Assembly: GCF_019132875.1 (NCBI RefSeq)
Contig: NZ_JAHSPF010000005.1
Location: forward strand, 186,001 to 250,000
Direction of reading: 5' to 3'
Source: Erwinia phyllosphaerae
GTDB lineage: Bacteria > Pseudomonadota > Gammaproteobacteria > Enterobacterales > Enterobacteriaceae
DNA: 64,000 nt
Shown: positions 17,459 to 27,937 of the stretch, piece by piece
How positions within the stretch are numbered: the first letter of the stretch is position 1
Layout of the letters: the number at the start of each line of letters is the position of its first letter
The notes under the pieces: generated by a model
Seen by the model: the letters and a program-made list of their open reading frames with translations, nothing else
What the model was told of the DNA's origin: nothing
Databases searched by the model: none
Program-made: the position numbers and the translations under genes

Positions 17459-19732
17459 ATGAGTGAACTGACTCAGGATGGGGCAGAGCGTCGCGCTCTG
17501 CATAAGTTTACGGAAGAGGCCTACCTTAACTATTCCATGTACGTCATCATGGATCGCGCGCTTCCGTATATCGGCGATGGCCTGAAGCCAGTACAGCGCC
17601 GCATCGTCTATGCAATGTCCGAGCTGGGACTGAACAACAGCGCCAAATTTAAAAAGTCTGCCCGTACCGTTGGTGACGTGCTGGGTAAATATCATCCGCA
17701 CGGCGACAGCGCCTGCTACGAAGCGATGGTGCTGATGGCGCAGCCTTTCTCCTATCGTTATCCGCTGGTTGACGGCCAGGGAAACTGGGGTGCGCCGGAC
17801 GATCCGAAATCCTTTGCCGCGATGCGTTACACCGAGTCGCGCCTGTCAAAATATGCCGAGCTGCTGCTGGGCGAGCTGGGCCAGGGCACCGTGGACTATG
17901 TGCCCAACTTTGACGGCACCATGCAGGAGCCTTCCATGCTGCCTGCGCGCCTGCCGAATATTCTGCTGAACGGCACCACCGGCATCGCGGTAGGCATGGC
18001 GACGGATATTCCGCCGCACAACCTGCGCGAAGTCGCCAACGCCGCCATAAAGCTTATCGACGCGCCAAAAACCACGCTGGATGAATTACTGGATATCGTG
18101 CAGGGGCCGGATTACCCGACGGAAGCAGAAATCATCACCCCGCGCGCCGAGATCCGTAAAATCTACCAGAACGGTCGCGGCTCCGTGCGTATGCGTGCCG
18201 TCTGGAAAAAAGAAGATGGCGACGTGGTGATTACCGCGCTGCCGCACCAGGTTTCCGGCGCGCGCGTGCTGGAGCAGATCGCGGCGCAGATGCGCAATAA
18301 AAAGCTGCCGATGGTTGAAGACTTGCGTGACGAATCGGATCACGAAAGCCCAACGCGTCTGGTGATTGTGCCGCGTTCTAACCGCGTGGACATGGATCAG
18401 GTGATGAACCACCTGTTTGCCACCACCGATCTGGAAAAAAGCTACCGCATCAACCTGAATATGATCGGGCTGGATAACCGTCCGGCGGTAAAAAACCTGT
18501 TGGAAATCATCAGCGAGTGGCTGGTTTTCCGTCGCGATACCGTGCGTCGCCGCCTTAACTTCCGGCTGGAAAAGGTGCTCAGGCGCCTGCACATTCTGGA
18601 AGGTTTGCTGATCGCTTTCCTCAATATTGACGACGTTATTCATATCATCCGCAGCGAGGATGAGCCGAAGCCGGTGCTGATCTCACGTTTTGGCATCAGC
18701 GAAACCCAGGCCGAAGCGATTCTGGAGCTGAAGTTACGCAACCTCGCCAAACTGGAAGAGATGAAAATCCGCGGCGAGCAGGACGAGCTGGCCAAAGAGC
18801 GCGATCGTTTACAGGGCATTCTGGCTTCTGAACGTAAAATGAATTCGCTGCTGAAAAAAGAACTCCAGGCTGACAGCGAAGCTTATGGGGATGAACGCCG
18901 TTCTCCACTGCGCGAACGCGAAGAAGCCAAAGCGATCAGCGAAAACGAGCTGGTGCCGTCTGAACCCGTCACCATCGTGCTGTCGCAAATGGGATGGGTA
19001 CGCAGTGCCAAAGGTCACGATATTGACCCGAGCGGCCTGAGCTATAAGGCAGGCGACAGCTATCGTGCGGCGGCGCGCGGCAAAAGTAACCAGCCGGTAG
19101 CCTTTATTGACTCCACCGGGCGCAGCTATACGCTTGAACCGGTTACGCTGCCTTCCGCGCGCGGGCAGGGCGAGCCGCTAACCGGTAAGCTGACGCCGCC
19201 GCCGGGCGCGGTTGTTGAACAGGTGCTGATGGAAGCGGACGATCAGAAACTGCTGATGGCTTCCGATGCGGGCTATGGTTTTGTCTGCACCTTCAGCGAT
19301 CTGGTTTCCCGCAATCGTGCCGGTAAAGCGCTGCTGACGCTGCCGCAAAACGCCAGAGTCATGACGCCGCAGGCGATCTATCACGAAGACGATCTGCTGC
19401 TGGCGATCACGGCGGCGGGCAGAATGCTGATGTTCCCGGTTGGCGATCTGCCGCAGCTTTCAAAAGGCAAAGGCAACAAGATCATCTCGATCCCTTCAGC
19501 GGAAGCGGCTTCCGGCGAAGATAAGCTGGCCTGGCTGCTGCTGCTGTCGCCACAAACGTCAATCACGCTGCACGTTGGCAAACGCAAGCTGACGCTACGC
19601 CCGGAAGATTTACAGAAGTTCCGTGCCGAGCGTGGACGCCGCGGCACGCTGTTGCCGCGCGGCCTGCAGCGTATCGATCGCGTTGAGGTTGACGCGCCGC
19701 AACGACCAGCGAGTGGCGATAGCGAAGAGTAA
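17459..19732 (+). CDS. parC: DNA topoisomerase IV subunit A (ParC)
   Basis: A 757-residue DNA cleavage/religation subunit of topoisomerase IV. The N-terminal breakage-reunion domain holds the catalytic tyrosine Tyr124 (AAMRYTESR) and the quinolone-determining region [15 protein letters not shown], with Ser84 and Glu88 equivalent to E. coli Ser80 and Glu84, i.e. the sensitive state. The C-terminal beta-pinwheel DNA-wrapping domain covers about residues 500-757. The start is the ATG at 17459 by comparison with E. coli; the N terminus is about four residues longer than there. parC, plsC and ftsP follow in E. coli order. Confidence 0.98.
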   Translation: MSELTQDGAERRALHKFTEEAYLNYSMYVIMDRALPYIGDGLKPVQRRIVYAMSELGLNNSAKFKKSARTVGDVLGKYHPHGDSACYEAMVLMAQPFSYRYPLVDGQGNWGAPDDPKSFAAMRYTESRLSKYAELLLGELGQGTVDYVPNFDGTMQEPSMLPARLPNILLNGTTGIAVGMATDIPPHNLREVANAAIKLIDAPKTTLDELLDIVQGPDYPTEAEIITPRAEIRKIYQNGRGSVRMRAVWKKEDGDVVITALPHQVSGARVLEQIAAQMRNKKLPMVEDLRDESDHESPTRLVIVPRSNRVDMDQVMNHLFATTDLEKSYRINLNMIGLDNRPAVKNLLEIISEWLVFRRDTVRRRLNFRLEKVLRRLHILEGLLIAFLNIDDVIHIIRSEDEPKPVLISRFGISETQAEAILELKLRNLAKLEEMKIRGEQDELAKERDRLQGILASERKMNSLLKKELQADSEAYGDERRSPLREREEAKAISENELVPSEPVTIVLSQMGWVRSAKGHDIDPSGLSYKAGDSYRAAARGKSNQPVAFIDSTGRSYTLEPVTLPSARGQGEPLTGKLTPPPGAVVEQVLMEADDQKLLMASDAGYGFVCTFSDLVSRNRAGKALLTLPQNARVMTPQAIYHEDDLLLAITAAGRMLMFPVGDLPQLSKGKGNKIISIPSAEAASGEDKLAWLLLLSPQTSITLHVGKRKLTLRPEDLQKFRAERGRRGTLLPRGLQRIDRVEVDAPQRPASGDSEE

Positions 19733-19902
19733 AAGGCCTGCCGCAAGGCGCTAACCCGGTGAAAAGCAGACTATTCTGCTAATTTGAGGATATACTGCAA
19801 CCGGCGCGCCGCATAAGGCGTAACCTCTCGGCAGTTCCTGTGCGCGGCCGCTGTACGTGGTCGCCCGCAGCGCTGCTTATGACCAGCAATGATGAGGAAG
19901 TG

Positions 19903-20640
19903 ATGCTGTCAATTTTACGGATCGTTGTGACCGTCTTGTATTCAATTCTGGTGTGTGTATTTGGCTGTATCTGGTGTCTGTTCAGCCCGCGCAATCCTCG
20001 CCACGTCGCCACTTTTGGCCATCTGTTTGGCCGCCTGTCGACGCTGTTTGGCCTGAAGGTCGAGATTCGCAAGCCGCAGGGATCGGACAACTATCCTAAT
20101 GCGATCTATATCGCAAACCACCAGAACAACTATGACATGATCACGGCGGCAAAAGTCGTGCAGCCGACTACCGTAACGGTAGGAAAAAAGAGCCTGTTGT
20201 GGATCCCCTTCTTTGGGCTGCTCTACTGGCTGACCGGTAATCTGCTGATCGATCGTGATAACCGCAACAAAGCGCACGGCACCATTAACGAGCTGATAGA
20301 CCAGTTTAAAAAGAAAAAGATCTCTTTCTGGATGTTCCCGGAAGGAACCCGTAGCCGTGGACGCGGCCTGCTGCCGTTTAAAACCGGCGCTTTTCATGCC
20401 GCTATGGCTGCGGGCGTACCGATTATCCCGATTGTCGTCAGCAATACGCACGACAAAATTAAGCTTAACCGCCTGAATAACGGTCTGGTTATTGTCGAAA
20501 TGCTGCCGCCGATTGATACGTCAGCCTTTGCGGACAAATCCGTGCGCAAGCTGGCAACACACTGCCGCGAGCTGATGGCGGATAAGCTGGCAGAGCTGAA
20601 TGCGGAAGTGGCCGCACGGGAAGCCGCAGGCAAAAGGTAG
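19903..20640 (+). CDS. plsC: 1-acyl-sn-glycerol-3-phosphate acyltransferase (PlsC)
   Basis: A 245-residue inner-membrane enzyme that converts lysophosphatidate to phosphatidate, the second acylation of phospholipid synthesis. It shows the acyltransferase motifs NHQNNYD (residues 72-78), FPEGTRSRG (from 145) and VPIIPIVVS, and an N-terminal membrane segment. The ATG at 19903 with GAGGAAG upstream gives the same 245-residue length as E. coli PlsC. It lies 170 bases after parC. Confidence 0.97.
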   Translation: MLSILRIVVTVLYSILVCVFGCIWCLFSPRNPRHVATFGHLFGRLSTLFGLKVEIRKPQGSDNYPNAIYIANHQNNYDMITAAKVVQPTTVTVGKKSLLWIPFFGLLYWLTGNLLIDRDNRNKAHGTINELIDQFKKKKISFWMFPEGTRSRGRGLLPFKTGAFHAAMAAGVPIIPIVVSNTHDKIKLNRLNNGLVIVEMLPPIDTSAFADKSVRKLATHCRELMADKLAELNAEVAAREAAGKR

Positions 20641-20733
20641 TATCGGCCGACTTCTGGTCAACACAGCATGCAACAATCATAAAAAATGGCTAGCGGCGGC
20701 CCGGCGGGCTGCCTTTTGGGTTACGGAGTTTTT

Positions 20734-22152
20734 ATGTCCTTCAGTCGACGTCAGTTTATCCAGGCATCGGGCATAGCGCTGTGCGCCGGTGCGCTGCCCG
20801 TCAGCGTACGTGCCGCCGGGCCAGGCAATGCTTTACCGGTGCCGCCGCTTATTGAGTCCCGACGCGGCCAGCCGATTTTCCTGACCCTGCAGCGCAGCCA
20901 CTGGTCGTTTACCGGCGGCAGTAAAGCCCAGGTTTGGGGGATCAACGGCCTCTATCTGGGGCCAACCGTCAGGGTCTGGAGCGGCGACGACGTTAAGCTG
21001 ATTTACAGCAATCGCCTGAATGAACCCGTGGCGATGACCGTCAGCGGGCTACAGGTGCCCGGCGCGCTGGCTGGCGGTGCCGCAAGGATGATGTCGCCAG
21101 GCGTTGACTGGGCACCGGTGATTCCGGTTCGCCAGGCCGCCGCTACCTGCTGGTATCATGCCAATACGCCCAACCGCATGGCGCCGCACGTTTACAACGG
21201 CCTGGCCGGGATGTGGCTGGTGGAAGATGAGATCAGCAAAAAGCTTCCGCTGCCGAACCACTACGGCGTCGATGATTTTCCGCTGATTATCCAGGACAAG
21301 CGCCTCGATAATTTTGGCGCGCCGGATTACAGCGCCCCTGCCAGCGGCGGTTTTATGGGCGATACGCTGGTAGTTAACGGCGTACAAAATCCCTATGTTG
21401 AAGTCTCGCGCGGCTGGGTGCGGCTGCGGCTGCTTAACGCTTCCAACGCCCGTCGTTACCAGCTAAAAATGAGCGATAACAGGCCGTTTAACGTTATCGC
21501 CAGCGATCAGGGTTTTCTGCCCGCGCCTGTAGCGGTGCAGCAGCTTTCGCTGGCGCCAGGCGAGCGGCGTGAAATTCTGGTGGATATGAGTCAGGGTGAT
21601 GAGGTGTCGATTACGGCCGGTCAGGCGGCAGGCATCGTCGACAGGCTACGCGGCCTTTTCGAGCCTTCCGCTATTTTGACCTCCACGCTGATACTCACGC
21701 TGCGTCCGACCGGCCTGCTGCCGCTGGTCACCGATACGCTGCCGATGCGGCTGCTGGCCGACGAGCTGATTGAGGGCAGCGTGAGCCGGATGCGGGAGTT
21801 TCGCCTGGGCGATGCGCAGCCCGGTATTAACGGCGCGCTGTGGGATATGAACCGCGTTGACGTGCAGGCGCAGCAGGGCAGTTTTGAACGCTGGGTTATC
21901 CATGCGGACATGCCGCAGGCGTTTCATATTCAGGGCGTGATGTTCCTGATTAAAAACGTTAACGGCGCACAGCCAATGGTCGAAGATCGCGGCTGGAAAG
22001 ATACGGTATGGATAGATGGCAGCGTGGAGCTGTTTGTCTCCTTCACGCAGTCAACGTCCGAACACTTCCCGTTTGTCTACTATAGCCAGACGCTGGAAAT
22101 GGCCGATCGCGGCTCGGCGGGACAGCTACAGGTTCAGCCTCTGGCGCAGTAA
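20734..22152 (+). CDS. ftsP: Cell division protein FtsP (SufI)
   Basis: A 472-residue multicopper oxidase-like protein exported by Tat; the signal MSFSRRQFIQASG has the twin arginines at residues 5-6. In E. coli it stabilises the divisome under stress and lacks the copper ligands of true oxidases, which also seem reduced here. The cupredoxin domain segments WYHANTPNRMAPHVYNGLAG, LLNASNARRYQL and HADMPQAFHIQGVMF are visible. The ATG at 20734 has CGGAG upstream and gives the family length. The order parC-plsC-ftsP is conserved. Confidence 0.95.
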   Translation: MSFSRRQFIQASGIALCAGALPVSVRAAGPGNALPVPPLIESRRGQPIFLTLQRSHWSFTGGSKAQVWGINGLYLGPTVRVWSGDDVKLIYSNRLNEPVAMTVSGLQVPGALAGGAARMMSPGVDWAPVIPVRQAAATCWYHANTPNRMAPHVYNGLAGMWLVEDEISKKLPLPNHYGVDDFPLIIQDKRLDNFGAPDYSAPASGGFMGDTLVVNGVQNPYVEVSRGWVRLRLLNASNARRYQLKMSDNRPFNVIASDQGFLPAPVAVQQLSLAPGERREILVDMSQGDEVSITAGQAAGIVDRLRGLFEPSAILTSTLILTLRPTGLLPLVTDTLPMRLLADELIEGSVSRMREFRLGDAQPGINGALWDMNRVDVQAQQGSFERWVIHADMPQAFHIQGVMFLIKNVNGAQPMVEDRGWKDTVWIDGSVELFVSFTQSTSEHFPFVYYSQTLEMADRGSAGQLQVQPLAQ

Positions 22153-22158
22153 ATAAAA

Positions 22159-22190
22159 CCCGCCCTGGCTCGGCAACCAGGGCGGGAAAA
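22159..22190. terminator. Terminator between ftsP and the DUF1471 gene
   Basis: A 10-base perfect stem CCCGCCCTGG/CCAGGGCGGG with an 8-base loop lies between two convergent genes. The leftward side ends in TTTTATTT, so it is strongest for the minus-strand gene. Confidence 0.85.
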
Positions 22191-22222
22191 TAAGGCCTTT
22201 GCGAAAATAAACGGATAAGCGG

Positions 22223-22495
22223 TTATTTTGCCTTTTCGAGAACAATAGCCGTACCGCGCCAGTGGCTGGAATCGCCAGGCCTGTCCAGTGAAGTAATATA
22301 CATATATTCTCCGCCCTTTTTATCCACTTCGGCCCGTAAAGCCTCCAGCGCCTTAGATTTGCCGCCCATAACGTTAGAAATGGAGACGCGTTCTTTTTTA
22401 ACGTAATTATTCAGCTCGCTTTTTGGAACAATCTGCGCGGCAAAAACGGAGCCGGTGATCAGCATTAGCATGACGGCGGAAATCACTTTCTTCAT
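22223..22495 (-). CDS. DUF1471 (YhcN/BhsA/McbA-like) periplasmic stress protein
   Basis: A 90-residue exported protein with a Sec signal (about residues 1-19, ending VFA) and a DUF1471 domain (ERVSISN at the start, then EALRAEVDKKGGEYMYITSL and HWRGTAIVLEK). Members of this enterobacterial family are small periplasmic proteins induced by acid, peroxide or metal stress and linked to biofilm formation. A single gene with its own promoter in the AT-rich upstream region. Confidence 0.88.
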   Translation of the reverse strand: MKKVISAVMLMLITGSVFAAQIVPKSELNNYVKKERVSISNVMGGKSKALEALRAEVDKKGGEYMYITSLDRPGDSSHWRGTAIVLEKAK

Positions 22496-22918
22496 GGTTA
22501 TTCTCCATTGCTATTGATGGGATAAAGCACTTTCCGCAGCAGTATACTGAGTTTATCGGCTGTATAGTCGTGCTCTTAGCAATGGCAATTTATTCAATTG
22601 ATTAGCTGAACCTATCAGGGGGGAATGAAAACCGCGTGATTTTAATCTTCACGCAAACTTTTATTATCATAACCAAAGCAGTGCGCTGTTTTTATTCGGG
22701 TTTGCCGGGCGGATAATAATAATTAAAAAGAGAAGGTTTCCGCTATTTAACGAATGTTTTTAACATCAATAATGCATAAAAAAGTTAACTGTTTACCCGA
22801 TGTTTAATTCATCCATGGCGTAACGCTGTTTTACCAGCCATGGATTAGCTAAAGCTGGCTGCTGTAATAACGAGGCCGGGCGCATGGCCCGGCCTTGCAG
22901 GAGCAAAACCTATATCCT
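22496..22918. other. Intergenic region without a gene (DUF1471 promoter and dkgA 3' side)
   Basis: This is 423 AT-rich bases with no credible coding frame. The left part should hold the DUF1471 promoter. The right end carries the hairpin described at 22873-22895. Confidence 0.5.
22873..22895 (-). terminator. Possible terminator of dkgA
   Basis: A 9-base perfect stem AGGCCGGGC/GCCCGGCCT with a 5-base loop lies 24 bases after the dkgA stop. The leftward flank (CGTTATTA) is only modestly T-rich, so termination strength is uncertain. Confidence 0.6.
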
Positions 22919-23743
22919 TTAGTTCAGCTCGTCCGGGTGTGGCCCCAGGCGATTACCGCTGTCCAGCGTGGCAATCTCGCTGATTTCCGGTTTTTCCAGA
23001 CGGAAATCGAACACCTTAAAGTTTTCTTCAATGCGCGATGGCGTAATCGATTTTGGAATCACCACCAGGCCGCTGTCCAGATGCCAGCGGATAACGATCT
23101 GGGCAGGCGTTTTACCATATTTCTTCGCCAGGTTTTTAATCACGGCCTGGTCAAATACGCCTTTGCCGCCCTGAGCCAGCGGACTCCAGGATTCGGTCTG
23201 GATCTGGTGCATCGCATTCCACGCGTGCAGCGTACGCTGTTGCATCATCGGATGCAGCTCAACCTGGTTGATTACCGGACGCACGCCCGTTTCATCCATC
23301 AGTCGTTTCAGGTGCGCCTCCTGGAAATTACAAACGCCGATGCTTTTAGTGAGGCCCTGTTGCTGTAGCTCAATCATCGCTTTCCAGGCATCGACATAGT
23401 TATCTTTTTCCGGGCAAGGCCAGTGCATCAGATAGAGATCGACACTTTCCAGCTGCAGTTTTTTCAGGCTGCTTTCCAGCGCCTGCGGTACGTTCTGCTG
23501 ATCATCGTTCCACAGCTTGGTGGTAACAAAAATATCTTCACGGGCGACCGGACTTTCCTGTAACGCCTGGCCGATACCTTCCTCATTTTTATAGGCTGCG
23601 GCGGTATCGATGGAGCGATAGCCTACCGACAGCGCTTTAAGAGCGGCCTGACGCGCCTCGTCAATGCTCGCCTGCCAGACGCCCAGTCCGAGCTGGGGCA
23701 TCATATTGCCGTCGTGAAGCTTGATAATCGGTTGCTCTGCCAT
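22919..23743 (-). CDS. dkgA: 2,5-diketo-D-gluconate reductase A / aldo-keto reductase
   Basis: A 274-residue NADPH-dependent aldo-keto reductase matching E. coli DkgA in length and motifs: catalytic Asp46 and Tyr51 in DTAAAYKNEEGIG, LMHWPCP with the active-site histidine, and the NADPH-binding IPKSITPSRIEEN. It reduces 2,5-diketo-D-gluconate, methylglyoxal and other aldehydes. It diverges from yqhC. In E. coli the two are separated by yqhD, which is absent here. Since this window also encodes PQQ synthesis, a role in keto-gluconate use is plausible. Confidence 0.95.
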   Translation of the reverse strand: MAEQPIIKLHDGNMMPQLGLGVWQASIDEARQAALKALSVGYRSIDTAAAYKNEEGIGQALQESPVAREDIFVTTKLWNDDQQNVPQALESSLKKLQLESVDLYLMHWPCPEKDNYVDAWKAMIELQQQGLTKSIGVCNFQEAHLKRLMDETGVRPVINQVELHPMMQQRTLHAWNAMHQIQTESWSPLAQGGKGVFDQAVIKNLAKKYGKTPAQIVIRWHLDSGLVVIPKSITPSRIEENFKVFDFRLEKPEISEIATLDSGNRLGPHPDELN

Positions 23744-23987
23744 GGTTCTCTCCTTTGCAGCGATGGTGCCGACGCTTCTGCGTCGGGAAGTGACACTAAG
23801 TTTAGTTGAGATTGGCGGCCCTTTTATGCAATTAAGATTAATGAGTGCGTTAGCAAACCGACCAGGCTTTAAATCGCCGACGCGGCATGCTCATTTCTGC
23901 TTTCCTCTTGCCTGTTTCTCTTCGGGACTGGATGAATGAAACAGGATTCGGCATGATGCCGGTTCTGTTCTCTCTGGGGGAAAATTC
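23744..23987. promoter_or_regulatory. dkgA / yqhC divergent promoter region
   Basis: These 244 bases separate dkgA and its likely activator YqhC. In E. coli YqhC binds upstream of yqhD-dkgA; here the same regulator faces dkgA directly. I could not single out the operator by eye. Confidence 0.5.
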
Positions 23988-24881
23988 ATGGATCGCAATA
24001 CGCTTTGTGCCAGGCTTGCGGGTCAGGTGGTGCAGCTGATCAACTCAACGCCGGATGTGCAGTCGCTGCTGCCCGATATCCGGCTTATTTATGCCAGCCA
24101 GCCCAGCGGTCGCACGCCGGTGCTTTACTCCTCGGGCATTGTGATTCTGTTTCAGGGCCGGAAAACCGGCTATCTGGGCAACCATGTTTTTCACTATGAC
24201 GCGTCGGAATATCTGATGCTTACCGTGCCGTTGGCGGTAGAGTGCGAGACTTTTGCCACGCCGGAAGAGCCGCTGGCTGGCATCCTGCTGAACGTTGAGC
24301 CGGTCAAATTGCAGGATTTGCTAATCGATATCGGCGAAGACGACAGTTTTCATCCGCTGCCGCAAACGCGCGGTATCCACTCTGCGCCGCTGACTGAAAC
24401 CATGCTGTGCGCAGCGGAACGTCTGCTGGACGTCATGCAAAACCCGCGCGACGCCAGAGTACTGGGGCCGCAAATCGTGCGCGAGCTGCTTTACCATGTG
24501 TTGACGGGGCCATGTGGTGGCGCGCTGATGGCGCTGGTCAGCCGCCAGACGCAGTTTAGCCAGATAGCTCGCGCGCTACGGCGCATCCAGCATCACTACA
24601 CGGATAATCTGAGCGTGGAGCAGCTGGCGGCAGAAGTGAACATGAGCGTGTCGGCCTTTCACCACAATTTCAAAGCGGTAACAAGTACCTCGCCGTTACA
24701 GTACCTGAAAAGCTATCGGCTCCATCAGGCACGAATGCTGATGCTGCATGAAGGATTGAAGGCGAGTGCGGCGGCAATGCGGGTAGGGTATGAAAGCGCC
24801 TCGCAGTTTTCGCGCGAGTTCAAACGCTACTTTGGCGCTACGCCGGGCGAAGAGATTGGCAGAATGCGTCAGGCAGAATAG
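23988..24881 (+). CDS. yqhC: AraC family regulator YqhC
   Basis: A 297-residue AraC-type activator with an N-terminal AraC_N cupin-like domain (about 20-170, with the [15 protein letters not shown] and [15 protein letters not shown] segments) and a C-terminal double helix-turn-helix (about 195-290, [20 protein letters not shown] and [17 protein letters not shown]). In E. coli YqhC senses reactive aldehydes and activates yqhD and dkgA. Position next to dkgA and yghB matches E. coli synteny. Confidence 0.92.
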   Translation: MDRNTLCARLAGQVVQLINSTPDVQSLLPDIRLIYASQPSGRTPVLYSSGIVILFQGRKTGYLGNHVFHYDASEYLMLTVPLAVECETFATPEEPLAGILLNVEPVKLQDLLIDIGEDDSFHPLPQTRGIHSAPLTETMLCAAERLLDVMQNPRDARVLGPQIVRELLYHVLTGPCGGALMALVSRQTQFSQIARALRRIQHHYTDNLSVEQLAAEVNMSVSAFHHNFKAVTSTSPLQYLKSYRLHQARMLMLHEGLKASAAAMRVGYESASQFSREFKRYFGATPGEEIGRMRQAE

Positions 24882-24920
24882 AAAGAGAGGCAGGGCAGGT
24901 AAGCGGTCAGCGAACGCGTC

Positions 24921-24985
24921 GCTGCGATTGTTGCCAATGGCCAGGGAAGCCAGAAGCCGTTGCGATTGTTGCCAACGGCTGAGAG
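24921..24985. repeat. Degenerate two-copy repeat between yqhC and yghB
   Basis: TGCGATTGTTGCCAA occurs at 24923-24937 and 24961-24975 (period 38) with similar surroundings, in the gap between two convergent stop codons. Confidence 0.5.
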
Positions 24986-25001
24986 AGGTTAACAGCTGTA
25001 C

Positions 25002-25661
25002 CTATTGAGAAGCCTTTTTCCGCTTGAACACCAGCGCCAGGCTGCCGACAAGACCGATGCAGAGCAGGACCAGCGGCAGAATCATCAGCACCGACATCAC
25101 CTGATCTTCATGGCGTTTGATAAAGGGCACCTGGCTTATCGCATAGCCAAGCGAAACCAGAATGCCGACCCAGAGCAGGCCGCTGAGCCAGTTAAAAAAC
25201 TGAAAGCGAGAGTGCGTCAGGCCAGAAATACCGGCCATGGTTGGCAGCAGCGTCCGGACAAAAGCCAGAAAACGGCCAAGCAGTAATGCCATCAGGCCGT
25301 GGCGGTGAAACAGGCTCCAGGCGCGCTGGTGATACTGGGCGGGCAGATGCATCAGCCAGCCTCTGACCAGCTTTGTATTACCCAGCCAGCGGCCCTGTAG
25401 ATAGCTCAGCCAGTAGCCAAGGCTGGCCGCCAGCGTCAGAATAACAAGGGTAGGGAAGAAGCCCATCACGCCTTTGGCAATCATGGCACCCGCCAGCAGT
25501 AGCAGGCTGTCGCCAGGCAAAAACGCGGCGGGGAGCAGTCCATTTTCCAGCAGCAGCGTAACAAACATCACCGCATAAACAATCCAAATCACATCGGGAT
25601 TGGCCAGAGCGGCAAAATCCTGATGCCATAGCGCCCGCACAATCTCATGAAATACCGCCAT
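25002..25661 (-). CDS. yghB: DedA family inner-membrane protein YghB
   Basis: A 219-residue DedA-family protein of the same length as E. coli YghB. The family motif [13 protein letters not shown], the [17 protein letters not shown] segment and about five hydrophobic segments are visible. DedA proteins support the membrane potential and cell division and are proposed lipid flippases. Synteny metC-yghB-yqhC is conserved. Confidence 0.95.
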   Translation of the reverse strand: MAVFHEIVRALWHQDFAALANPDVIWIVYAVMFVTLLLENGLLPAAFLPGDSLLLLAGAMIAKGVMGFFPTLVILTLAASLGYWLSYLQGRWLGNTKLVRGWLMHLPAQYHQRAWSLFHRHGLMALLLGRFLAFVRTLLPTMAGISGLTHSRFQFFNWLSGLLWVGILVSLGYAISQVPFIKRHEDQVMSVLMILPLVLLCIGLVGSLALVFKRKKASQ

Positions 25662-25767
25662 CTCATATCCTGTTTACCGCATCAATGCTATTAGTGTACT
25701 CGTAAAACTCTGCGCCAGCGTTGATCGGCAGCGCAGATGTCGGGTTGTTGCGATTTTGTTTATGCTG

Positions 25768-26955
25768 TTATCCCAGGCGGGCAAAACCTGCGGCCAGATC
25801 GTCAATCAGGTCGTCAACGTTTTCCAGACCGATATGCACACGCACCAGCGTGCCGCTGAAATCTACCTCGCGTGCCGGGCGGATTGCGTTCAGCTCTTCC
25901 GGCTGGTTTGCCAGGATCAGCGACTCAAAACCGCCCCAGGAGTAGGCCATGCTGAAATGTTCAAAATTATCCAGGTAATCTGCCAGCTGGCGATCGGTTA
26001 ACCGCGCCTTGAGCACAAAGGAAAAAAGGCCGCTGCTGCCGCTGAAATCGCGCTTCCAGAACGCATGGCCCTTACACTGCGGCAGCGCCGGATGGTTGAC
26101 TACGGCGACTTCCGGACGCTCGGCCAGCCAGTGGGCCACTCGTAGCGCGCTCTCTTCATGCTGGCACAGGCGAACAGCGAGCGTGCGCAGGCCGCGGCTG
26201 GCCATATAGGCGGTATCCGCGTCGACCATTTGTCCCATCAGATAAGAGTTTTCACGCAACTGCGCCCAGCAGCGTTCATTGGCTACGGCGGTGCCGATCA
26301 TCGCATCGGAATGACCAATCAAATACTTTGTGCCGGCCTGTATTGAGATATCAATACCGAAATCCAGCGCGCGAAACAGAATGCCCGCCGCCCAGGTGTT
26401 ATCGATCATGATAATGGCTTCGGGCGCTTTGGCGCGCACGGCAGCAACGATTGCCGGGATATCCTGCACTTCCATCGTGATGGAAGCGGGCGACTCCAGA
26501 AACACGACTTTGGTTTGCGGGGTGACCAGCTCGCCAATTTCCGCTCCCATCGTGTGATCGAACCACGTGGTGGAGACGTTCATTTTACCGAGGATATGGG
26601 TACAGAAATCCTGAGTTGGCTCATAGACGGAGCCCGCCATTAATACGTTATCGCCAGCGGCAACGAAAGCGAGGATCGCATTAGCTACCGCCGCCGCGCC
26701 GCAGGGGTAAAGCACGCAGCCCGCGCCGCCTTCCAGCTCCGTCATTGCTTCCTGTAGCGAAAAATGGGTCAGCGTACCGCGCCGTCCATAGAAAAGTTCA
26801 CCTTCAGCCCGTCCGGCAGTGGCGCGTTTTTTGTCGGCGACGCTGTCAAAAACCAGCGAGGAAGCACGCTGAATGACGCTGTTAACAGAACCCTGGGTGT
26901 AACGTTTGCTACGGCCGGCGGCAATCAGCGCCGTTTCAATTTTTTTACTGGTCAT
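25768..26955 (-). CDS. metC: Cystathionine beta-lyase
   Basis: A 395-residue PLP enzyme identical in length to E. coli MetC. Pyridoxal phosphate binds Lys210 in [16 protein letters not shown]; other Cys/Met-PLP features are [22 protein letters not shown] and SGLFSFVLK. It cleaves cystathionine to homocysteine, pyruvate and ammonia in methionine biosynthesis. It is divergent from exbBD, as in E. coli. Confidence 0.97.
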   Translation of the reverse strand: MTSKKIETALIAAGRSKRYTQGSVNSVIQRASSLVFDSVADKKRATAGRAEGELFYGRRGTLTHFSLQEAMTELEGGAGCVLYPCGAAAVANAILAFVAAGDNVLMAGSVYEPTQDFCTHILGKMNVSTTWFDHTMGAEIGELVTPQTKVVFLESPASITMEVQDIPAIVAAVRAKAPEAIIMIDNTWAAGILFRALDFGIDISIQAGTKYLIGHSDAMIGTAVANERCWAQLRENSYLMGQMVDADTAYMASRGLRTLAVRLCQHEESALRVAHWLAERPEVAVVNHPALPQCKGHAFWKRDFSGSSGLFSFVLKARLTDRQLADYLDNFEHFSMAYSWGGFESLILANQPEELNAIRPAREVDFSGTLVRVHIGLENVDDLIDDLAAGFARLG

Positions 26956-27119
26956 CGGTTACCCGGTTGCAAAGACGGTGAAACCATAACGTTAACACGA
27001 CCAACGACGAGGCGATATTCGCCAGTTTATTACATGACAAAGTTTCAGGGAAAACCCTGGTCTGTTCAGGGAAAAGGGCGAAAAAGTGTAAAAAGTCGTG
27101 CCTCAAAGGTAAATAGTAA

Positions 27120-27134
27120 TGATAACTACTATCA
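27120..27134. promoter_or_regulatory. Fur box upstream of exbB
   Basis: TGATAACTACTATCA matches the 7-1-7 Fur consensus TGATAATNATTATCA at 12 of 14 fixed positions and lies 68 bases before the exbB start. It fits iron repression of the TonB energising system. Confidence 0.8.
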
Positions 27135-27201
27135 ATTCGGATGTGATTTGGTATGATCCGCACAGTAATTTTCGCTATCGGCAACTTGTTGGAGAGACAG
27201 C

Positions 27202-27933
27202 GTGACGAATGATTTGATGCAGACGGATCTCTCCGTCTGGGGCATGTATCATCATGCAGACATCGTAGTAAAGGTAGTAATGATCGGACTGCTGCTGGCT
27301 TCGGTGGTCACCTGGGCAATCTTTTTCAGTAAAAGCGCAGAGCTGAGTTCAGCAAAGCGCCGCCTGAAGCACGAGCAGCAGGCGCTGGCCGGGGCACGCT
27401 CACTGCCGGAAGCAGCGGAAGCCTGCCGCACCTTTAAGGCCAATAGCCTTAGCGCCCAGCTGCTGAAAGAAGCGGAGAACGAGCTGGAGCTTTCTGAGAA
27501 TTCGGAAGACAACGACGGCATTAAAGAGCGCACCGCCTTCCGCCTTGAGCGTCGCGTCGCCTTCTTTAGCCGTCATGCCGGTCGCGGTAACGGCTTTCTG
27601 GCAACGATTGGCGCTATCGCGCCGTTTGTCGGCCTGTTCGGCACCGTATGGGGCATTATGAACAGCTTTATCGGTATCGCCCAGACGCAAACTACCAACC
27701 TGGCCGTCGTGGCACCGGGTATCGCAGAAGCGCTGCTGGCGACGGCTATCGGTCTGGTCGCAGCGATCCCTGCCGTGGTTATCTATAACGTGTTCGCCCG
27801 CATGATTGCTAACTATAAAGCTACGTTGGGCGACGTTGCCGCTCAGATCATGCTGCTGCAAAGCCGCGATCTGGACCTGGCTGCCAGCAACGGCGCGCGG
27901 CGCGCGCAGGCACAGAAGCTGCGGGTAGGATAA
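27202..27933 (+). CDS. exbB: TonB-system energising protein ExbB
   Basis: A 243-residue inner-membrane proton-channel component of the ExbB-ExbD-TonB complex. It has three membrane segments and the MotA/TolQ/ExbB core (LATIGAIAPFVGLFGTVWGIMNSF and APGIAEALLATAIGLVAAIPAVVIYN). The start is a GTG, as in E. coli exbB, with GGAGAG upstream. It is followed four bases later by exbD. Confidence 0.97.
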   Translation: MTNDLMQTDLSVWGMYHHADIVVKVVMIGLLLASVVTWAIFFSKSAELSSAKRRLKHEQQALAGARSLPEAAEACRTFKANSLSAQLLKEAENELELSENSEDNDGIKERTAFRLERRVAFFSRHAGRGNGFLATIGAIAPFVGLFGTVWGIMNSFIGIAQTQTTNLAVVAPGIAEALLATAIGLVAAIPAVVIYNVFARMIANYKATLGDVAAQIMLLQSRDLDLAASNGARRAQAQKLRVG

Positions 27934-27937
27934 GCAC

